Shown here piece after piece: positions 58,721 through 64,000 of a stretch of DNA of 64,000 nt. Where the stretch lies: positions 5,456,001 to 5,520,000 of the forward strand of contig NZ_JACHNF010000001.1 in the NCBI RefSeq assembly GCF_014205295.1, given 5' to 3'. Below the pieces are notes generated by a model, which did no database searches, was not told the DNA's origin, and was given only the letters and a program-made list of their open reading frames with translations. Source of the DNA: Kribbella solani (lineage in GTDB: Bacteria > Actinomycetota > Actinomycetes > Propionibacteriales > Kribbellaceae). Position 1 is the stretch's first letter, and every line of letters starts with the position of its first letter. The position numbers were made by a program, and so were the translations under genes.

Positions 58721-60043
58721 TCAGTTGTCCAGTGGGCGGCGAATTCGGCCGAGGAGAACGGCGGCCAGCATCGAGACGACGATCGAGGTGTACGTCGCGC
58801 CGAGCCAGGTCGGTACCGGGTGATGGTTGAACAGCCACTGCTGGACATTCGTCCAGAAAGTCGACCAGCCGGCCACCGTACCGGGGTTGACCAACTGGTA
58901 CGCGACGAAGCCGATCAGCCACGCGACCGTCGGCTGCCAGCGGAACTTCGCCGTCGCGGACACATCCCAGCGCATCTTGGAGACCACGAAGAAATCGGCG
59001 ATCGCGACCGCGAACAACGGGATGAAGACCGAGCCGATCAGGTACAGGAACTGCGTGTAGTTGCCTAGGTCAACCAACAGCGCGATCCCGGTGGCGAGGA
59101 CGCCGATGCCGACCGAGATCCAGCGCCGATCGACGTGGCCGACCAGGTTGTGTGCCGCCATCGTGGTCGAGTAGATGTTCGCGTACGCCTCGTCGACCTC
59201 GTCCACCAGCAGTACGAACAGCGCGATCGCACCGGCCGGCAAGGTGACCAGCGCGGTGATCACGCCTTCGCTGTCGGTTTGCAGGGTGGCTACCGCGACA
59301 ACACCGAGCGCGTAGTACCCGATCGCCGCGAGTCCGTAGCCGAGAGACGAGCCGGCGAAAGCAGCCTTGTTCGTCCGCGAGTGCCGCGTGTAGTCGGCTG
59401 CCAGTGGGGCGAACGAAACGACGCCGGCCGCAGCCAGGTCGACCGCCGGCCAGAAGCCGAACACGCCGTCCTGCGGCAGCGCGTGTACTGGCTTGCCGAG
59501 CACCTGGACGAACAAGTACACCGACGCGGCCAGTACCAACCACACCATGAACTTCCGCAGGATCTTCACGCTGCCCAGCGGGCGTACGGCCATCGTGGTC
59601 GCGATGATGCCCGCGAGTACGACGAACACCCAGCGCCAGCGCTCGCTCGTCACCGCGACCGCGGCCTGGGAGATGACGATGATCTCCATCGTCGCCCAGC
59701 CGACGTTCTGCGCGATGTTCAGTACGGTCGGCGCGATCGATCCACGCCGGCCGAAGATCCCGCGCAGACTCGCCATCGCCGGCGCGCCGGTTTGCGAACC
59801 GAACACGGCCGCCCCGCCGAGTACGAGCGCGCCGATCCCGCAGCCGACGACGACGGCAAGCAGGCCCTTCCACAGCGACCCGGTGTACGCCGCCACCAAC
59901 GCGCCCGTGACCGGACCGAACAGCGAGATCCCGAAGTTGCCCCAGAGCGTGAACTGATCGAAGAAACTCAGCGTCCGCGGCGCATCGGTGGTGAGGACGA
60001 GCGGCGCCTCGGTCGTGCCGGATCGAACAGCTGTGTCGGCCAT
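58721..60043 (-). CDS. cytX: CytX-like NCS1 transporter (thiamin-pyrimidine importer)
   Basis: The product has 440 residues with 12 hydrophobic helices. FFDQFTLWGNFGISLFGPVTGALV and GRRGSIAPTVLNIAQNVGWATMEI are NCS1 cytosine-permease features. A TPP riboswitch directly upstream marks it as thiamin related, so hydroxymethylpyrimidine import (CytX) is the best call. The transporter is membrane-bound and probably proton-driven. Confidence 0.85.
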   Translation of the reverse strand: MADTAVRSGTTEAPLVLTTDAPRTLSFFDQFTLWGNFGISLFGPVTGALVAAYTGSLWKGLLAVVVGCGIGALVLGGAAVFGSQTGAPAMASLRGIFGRRGSIAPTVLNIAQNVGWATMEIIVISQAAVAVTSERWRWVFVVLAGIIATTMAVRPLGSVKILRKFMVWLVLAASVYLFVQVLGKPVHALPQDGVFGFWPAVDLAAAGVVSFAPLAADYTRHSRTNKAAFAGSSLGYGLAAIGYYALGVVAVATLQTDSEGVITALVTLPAGAIALFVLLVDEVDEAYANIYSTTMAAHNLVGHVDRRWISVGIGVLATGIALLVDLGNYTQFLYLIGSVFIPLFAVAIADFFVVSKMRWDVSATAKFRWQPTVAWLIGFVAYQLVNPGTVAGWSTFWTNVQQWLFNHHPVPTWLGATYTSIVVSMLAAVLLGRIRRPLDN

Positions 60044-60051
60044 GAGTGACC

Positions 60052-60149
60052 CAACTCCCTACGCCGGCATTACCCGGTCAGGTTCAGGCGGTCGGCGACC
60101 CAGCTGTCGCCCTCTCAGCCCGCGCTACTGGTGCGAGCTCCCGCAAAGG
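60052..60149 (-). ncRNA. TPP riboswitch (THI element)
   Basis: The minus strand carries the conserved elements in order: GCGGGAGC, GGGCTGAGAGGG, CCTGAACCTGACCGGGTAAT and GCCGGCGTAGGGAG, which match the TPP aptamer. It lies eight bases before the cytX start, so TPP should reduce translation or transcription of the transporter. Confidence 0.93.
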
Positions 60150-60172
60150 TTTGTCCGGGTGATCTTAACGCG

Positions 60173-60835
60173 TCAGCTATCTGACGGCAGGGCGGCCGCT
60201 CGTTCTATCAGCGCGGCCAGCTCCGGGCCGTTGGTTGCGATCGGCATGTGGGCGCCCGTCTCGAGCGTCCGCGCCTCGCCACGACTGAGCTCGGCGAGCC
60301 GCTCGGCCCACTCGGCGGTCGACAGCAGGTCGTGCCGGCCACGGACGATCAGCACCGGCACCTTGACTCGGGAAATCACGTCGGCCAGGTCATGATGCCG
60401 GGCCGCTTCACCGGCGCGGGCGATCGCCGGCAGAGTGGTTCGTACGTACTGCGGGGTGACTGTCCGGATCAGCTTCGGTGAGTCCGGTACGGCAGAGCCA
60501 AGCCAGCGGACCGCCCGGTCGACCCAACTGGACATGCGCGCGTCACCAGTCGGAGCGACCAGCACCAGTGCGTGCGCCAGCTCCGGGTAGCGCACTGCGG
60601 CCTCAACCACGATCTGGCAGCTCGCGGAGTGGCCGACCAGCACCGCGCGGTCGCGGATCTTGTCAGCCAGCGCCACTGCGAGCGCCTGTGGGTGCAGGTC
60701 TTCACGGGCACCGGCTGGTTCGCCGTACCCGGGCAGGGTGACTACGTGGTACGGCGTGGCGAGGTGCTCGACGGTCCGCGCGTACGACTCGGGTCCGAGG
60801 CCCAGACCGGGCACGAGGACTACTGGAGCGCTCAC
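60173..60835 (-). CDS. alpha/beta hydrolase
   Basis: The product has 220 residues. PVVLVPGLGLGPESY, AVLVGHSASCQIVVEAAVRYP (nucleophile Ser in G-H-S-A-S) and RGRHDLLSTAEW with a final GAHMP (His) give a complete catalytic triad. GTG 60835 overlaps the previous gene stop by four bases. It is a plain serine hydrolase of unknown substrate. Confidence 0.88.
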   Translation of the reverse strand: MSAPVVLVPGLGLGPESYARTVEHLATPYHVVTLPGYGEPAGAREDLHPQALAVALADKIRDRAVLVGHSASCQIVVEAAVRYPELAHALVLVAPTGDARMSSWVDRAVRWLGSAVPDSPKLIRTVTPQYVRTTLPAIARAGEAARHHDLADVISRVKVPVLIVRGRHDLLSTAEWAERLAELSRGEARTLETGAHMPIATNGPELAALIERAAALPSDS

Positions 60836-61650
60836 TCCCAAGGAGCCTTGGCGGGCGGGCCTTGCACCACTGGGTTCGGTACGGCCGGCTTCAGCTCGCG
60901 GTAGCCGAGGAACAGGCCGACCGCGAGGAGCAACAGCCCGAAGCCACCCCAGCCGTACGCGGTGGGCAGGCGGTGCACTGAGCCGTCCGACGAACCCAGA
61001 CCGGTCGACAGCACGAGGATCACCCACACCAGGATCGGCACCAGCGACACCGCGACCAGAATCAGACCGGACAGCTCGGCCAGGTCCGGCTGACGGCCCG
61101 CCTTGCGTCGAGCGATGACGTCGCGGAGCCACATCACCAGTGCGGCGGCGCCGACGATCACCAGGAGCAGTTGACCGATCGCATCCAGTACGTCGGTACG
61201 CAGCGGGTGGTTGAGCGGTGAGCCCGGTGCCTGCGAGATCTCGCGCAGTGCGACCCGCTGGACGGTCAGAACGAGCAGCCCGTAGATGACCGCGACGAAC
61301 GCGGCCAGTCCGACCACGCGGGCCGCGCGGGGGTCGCGGGGCGCAACCGGTTGGTCGCGGCCGTACGCCGGGAGCTCATGCGGCATCGGACTCGCCGGTA
61401 CACCGAACGGTACGCCGGGCCGGTAGTTCGGTGGCTGGGTCGGATGCTGAGTCGGATGCTGGGTGTGCTGCTGCGGTGCGGCGCCGTACGGCTGTGGCTG
61501 GGCATACGGGAACTGCTCCGGCGCAGGCTGCTGGCCCGGGCCGTAGCTGCTGCCCCCGTACGGTGTGGGTGGAGCGTAGTGATGCTCATCACCGGGCCGC
61601 TGCTCAGGCTCATCACCCCGGCCGTACGTCGGGAAGTCCTGTGACGACAT
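60832..61650 (-). CDS. proline/glutamine-rich membrane protein
   Basis: The product has 272 residues. AAGGAG lies before ATG 61650. The first ~120 residues are Pro/Gln/Tyr-rich and disordered, followed by four membrane helices (about 130-150, 175-195, 210-235, 245-265). It ends in a GTGA overlap with the hydrolase gene. Function is unknown. Confidence 0.75.
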   Translation of the reverse strand: MSSQDFPTYGRGDEPEQRPGDEHHYAPPTPYGGSSYGPGQQPAPEQFPYAQPQPYGAAPQQHTQHPTQHPTQPPNYRPGVPFGVPASPMPHELPAYGRDQPVAPRDPRAARVVGLAAFVAVIYGLLVLTVQRVALREISQAPGSPLNHPLRTDVLDAIGQLLLVIVGAAALVMWLRDVIARRKAGRQPDLAELSGLILVAVSLVPILVWVILVLSTGLGSSDGSVHRLPTAYGWGGFGLLLLAVGLFLGYRELKPAVPNPVVQGPPAKAPWE

Positions 61651-61706
61651 CTGCGCTCCTTCCCCGTTGTACGACCCAGTGTCCCGCGGGCGGGACACTA
61701 AGTCTG

Positions 61707-62564
61707 TCAGGTCGCCTTGATCGTCGGCCAGGCATTCGGCAGGCAGCCGGCCAGGCCCTTGGTCTGCTGCATCATCACCGGTGCGGGGGTCTTCGGCTCG
61801 GTACAGGTCGAGTGGCCGTGGCCGAGCGCGTGGCCGACCTCGTGGTTGACCAGGTAGCTCCGGTAGAGCTCCACGTCGTAGGACGGGATCGCGTACACCC
61901 AGCGCTTCGCGTTCAGCACGACCCGGTCCTCGACCCGGCAGGACACCTCACCGCCGGTGTCCAGTGGAAGACACAGCTTGTCCGTCATCGACGGCGTGGC
62001 CAGGATGATGCGGAGATCGGCGTCATCCTTGTCCGTACGCTCGAAGTTCACCGGATGCACTGCCTGCCAGCCGCGCGCATCGGTCAGGGTCTTGTGGATC
62101 TTCGCGGCTACGGCCGCACCGTTCACCGACAGGCCCTGCTCGATCTCGACGCGGTACGTCATGACATCCCGTACGCCGCTCGCCTTGTTGGTCCCCGGAA
62201 CCACGGTGAGCTTTCCGGTGGACACCAGCACGTTCGGCTTCGCGCCCTTGGGTTGTTTCCTCGGCAAACTCGGTGCCGGCCGCAACGGAGTGGTGTACTT
62301 CTGCGTCGGCGTTGCCACCGGCGCCGGTGTCAGAGTCGGCGCGGTCTGCGCGCGTTCTTTCGGCGCTTGGTTGGCCCCCGCAACCACATCCGCGGCCAAA
62401 CTCGTCCGGTTCGCGACGTCCGGATGCGCCACCACCACGGTCCCCAGCACGGCAAGCGCGGTCACCGTGAGCCATTGCCCGCGATAAGGCTTCCGCCGCC
62501 GAGCCCGCCCAGCCCGTCGCCGTCCACGCGTAGCCGCACGCTGGCCGCTCCGCCGGGTGGTCAT
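61707..62564 (-). CDS. DUF3152 secreted metallopeptidase-like protein
   Basis: The product has 285 residues. One N-terminal membrane anchor, a Pro/Thr-rich linker and the C-terminal DUF3152 domain with YLVNHEVGHALGHGHSTC, a HExxHxxGH-type metal motif. It is probably a surface-anchored zinc peptidase; the substrate is unknown. Confidence 0.88.
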   Translation of the reverse strand: MTTRRSGQRAATRGRRRAGRARRRKPYRGQWLTVTALAVLGTVVVAHPDVANRTSLAADVVAGANQAPKERAQTAPTLTPAPVATPTQKYTTPLRPAPSLPRKQPKGAKPNVLVSTGKLTVVPGTNKASGVRDVMTYRVEIEQGLSVNGAAVAAKIHKTLTDARGWQAVHPVNFERTDKDDADLRIILATPSMTDKLCLPLDTGGEVSCRVEDRVVLNAKRWVYAIPSYDVELYRSYLVNHEVGHALGHGHSTCTEPKTPAPVMMQQTKGLAGCLPNAWPTIKAT

Positions 62565-62612
62565 GACACTTCACCCTACAGAGTTGACTCGTCAGCGGAA
62601 AGCCAGGCTTTG

Positions 62613-63806
62613 TTAAGCCGTGCGGGTGCGGAGGAACTTGCCGAAGTGGGGCACGGTGAAGGCGACGGTGCCGCGTTCGGCGGAGAAGACGAGGCCCTTC
62701 TTGATCAGGCCGTCGCGGGCGGGGGAGAGGGACTGGGGTTTGCGGTTCAAGGTGCTGGCGACTTCGGCGGTCGGGACCGAGCCGTCGTCGACGCCGATGC
62801 CGAGCTCCGCCATCGCGCGCATGTACTCACGTTCGGCGGGCGTCGCGCGTTCGTAGCGGGAACCGAAGAAGCCGACGGTGAGCTCGGCCGAGGCTTCCGG
62901 CGCGGCCACCGCCACGTCCTTGATGGTGATCGGCGACTTCGGCGCATGGTCCCAGGTGGAGTGCGCGAACGCCTGTACGAAGTACGGGTAGCCGTCGGTC
63001 TGGGCATACAACTCGTCCAGCGCTTCGTCGTCGTACTGCACGCCCTCGCTCTCCGCGGGGATCATCAACGCGCGGTCACACGCATCACGCGCCAACCGGT
63101 CCACGCGGACGTACCGGAACAGCCGCTCCGAATACGACTTGCTGGCGGACAGTACGGCCGGCAGATGTGGCAGTCCGGCGCCTACGACAACCAGTGGGGC
63201 GCTCTGTTGCGAGATCTCGTGGCAGGCAGCGCACAACGCGGACAGGTCATCCGCACTGATGTCCTGCATCTCGTCGATGAACAGACCGGCGCCGACAGAC
63301 AGGTCACCGGCCAAATCGGCCGCGTCGGTGAACAGCTCGATCAGGTCCATCTCCAGATCACCGGAATCGGCCCGGCCCTTCGCCGCGGCCACGTCGACCG
63401 GCGGATGCCAGCGGATACCTTTCCGGTCCTCCGCACCGGTCCGCAGCGCGAACGCCTTCAGCACCGCACTGAACTGATCCACCCGGTCCTCGTCCCGGTG
63501 CCGATGCCCCAGCTCACGCATCGCCGTGTGCAGTGCCTGCGCGATCGGCAGCCGGATGCTCTGCTCCGGCCGCGCCTCGATCTTGCCCGTACCCCACGCG
63601 CGTTTGATGGCCTGACTGCGCAGTGTGTTGAGCAGCACCGTCTTGCCGACGCCCCGGAGTCCACTCAGCACCAGACTGCGCTCCGGCCGGCCTGCCGCGA
63701 CCCGCTCGAGGACCACCTCGAACTGCCGCACCTCGGTGTCGCGTCCGGCCAGCTCAGGCGGCCGCTGACCGGCGCCGGGCGCATAGGGATTCCGGATCGG
63801 ATCCAT
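62613..63806 (-). CDS. AAA-type ATPase (ORC1/Cdc6-like)
   Basis: The product has 397 residues. Walker A is VLSGLRGVGKTVLL (about residue 49) and Walker B AGLFIDEMQDISADDL (about residue 175); FFGSRYERATPAEREYMRAMAEL leads to a winged-helix C-terminus (NRKPQSLSPARDGLIKKGLVF). It resembles STAND/ORC-like ATPases of actinobacteria, often of unknown role. It is divergent from the partial gene at the window's end. Confidence 0.85.
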   Translation of the reverse strand: MDPIRNPYAPGAGQRPPELAGRDTEVRQFEVVLERVAAGRPERSLVLSGLRGVGKTVLLNTLRSQAIKRAWGTGKIEARPEQSIRLPIAQALHTAMRELGHRHRDEDRVDQFSAVLKAFALRTGAEDRKGIRWHPPVDVAAAKGRADSGDLEMDLIELFTDAADLAGDLSVGAGLFIDEMQDISADDLSALCAACHEISQQSAPLVVVGAGLPHLPAVLSASKSYSERLFRYVRVDRLARDACDRALMIPAESEGVQYDDEALDELYAQTDGYPYFVQAFAHSTWDHAPKSPITIKDVAVAAPEASAELTVGFFGSRYERATPAEREYMRAMAELGIGVDDGSVPTAEVASTLNRKPQSLSPARDGLIKKGLVFSAERGTVAFTVPHFGKFLRTRTA

Positions 63807-63890
63807 GCTTTCACTGTATGTGGCCGTCTACCGTTTTCCGTAGATTGACCAATCAACGACCAGAGCGTGTCGCGACCATCGTCTACGGCT

Positions 63891-63910
63891 TTCTAGCAAA
63901 AAGCCTAGAA
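63891..63910. promoter_or_regulatory. candidate operator
   Basis: TTCTAG (63891-63896) and CTAGAA (63905-63910) form an inverted repeat with an 8-bp A-rich spacer in the divergent region between the AAA ATPase gene and the gene at 63956. Confidence 0.4.
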
Positions 63911-63955
63911 TTCGATAGACGTTGCCAGCGAGCGTGGGACCACTATGGTTCCGCC

Positions 63956-64000
63956 ATGGTGGAGTGGGTTCCGCAAGCCGGCGCGCTGTACGAACGCGTG
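63956..64000 (+). CDS. gene start truncated by the window end
   Basis: ATG 63956 opens MVEWVPQAGALYERV and the frame continues past the window. Fifteen residues are too few to assign a family. Confidence 0.5.
   Translation, partial: MVEWVPQAGALYERV

Overview
The window is high-GC DNA from an actinomycete. It carries a WhiB-family regulator, a bacterial proteasome activator (Bpa/PafE), an MptB-like mannosyltransferase, many GTG and occasional TTG starts, and very frequent 1-4 bp start/stop overlaps. A Kribbella-like member of the Propionibacteriales is my best guess, but that is inference from gene content, not a search result.

Positions 1-4299 hold housekeeping and accessory enzymes: a SnoaL-like C-terminus, a decayed alpha/beta hydrolase, a GNAT-like acyltransferase, a DinB-family protein, a YCII protein, a RibD/DHFR-like reductase and a LysR regulator. 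Positions 4300-16807 are one integrated element of about 12.4 kb, bounded by a 66-bp direct repeat that is the 3' part of a tRNA-Ser(UGA) gene at 16748-16836. It has the standard AICE (actinomycete integrative and conjugative element) layout: tyrosine integrase, excisionase, RepA-type ATPase, primase-polymerase, three small zinc-binding proteins, an FtsK-like DNA translocase, a spread-type membrane protein, a run of small overlapping genes, and a divergent GntR repressor coupled to a HAD phosphatase. Two inverted copies of a ~90-bp iteron-like block lie 10 kb apart inside it.

Positions 17146-34309 carry two MFS exporters, a left-handed beta-helix protein, and a minus-strand cluster of a very glycine-rich repetitive protein, a JmjC/cupin oxygenase (GTGA-coupled to it) and a Suc_Fer-like thioredoxin-fold protein. 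That cluster is the best candidate for an undescribed peptide-modification system. It is followed by a CobC-like aminotransferase, a nitrilase-family amidase, a MobA-like transferase, an APH-like kinase, a quinone oxidoreductase, a VOC/TetR pair, a PadR-controlled MacB-type ABC exporter and a CGNR protein.

Positions 34319-43899 hold a 169-bp MITE-like palindrome, bpa, two Cof-type HAD phosphatases, a WhiB-like regulator with a C-terminal helix-turn-helix, serS, a PAP2-diacylglycerol kinase fusion, a DUF4446 protein, and larB-larC for the nickel-pincer cofactor.

Positions 43918-64000 hold two glycosyltransferases, a second DHFR-like reductase, arginine deiminase (arcA), a SEC-C protein, an RsbW-like kinase, GDPD, a zinc-type alcohol dehydrogenase, and a sulfonate-utilisation operon (short cysteine-ending leader peptide, flavin reductase, ssuA, ssuC, ssuB, FMN monooxygenase). 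After these come a sigma factor/MGMT overlapping pair, a methyltransferase, a CytX-type transporter under a TPP riboswitch, an alpha/beta hydrolase, two membrane or secreted proteins and an AAA ATPase. The window ends inside a gene.
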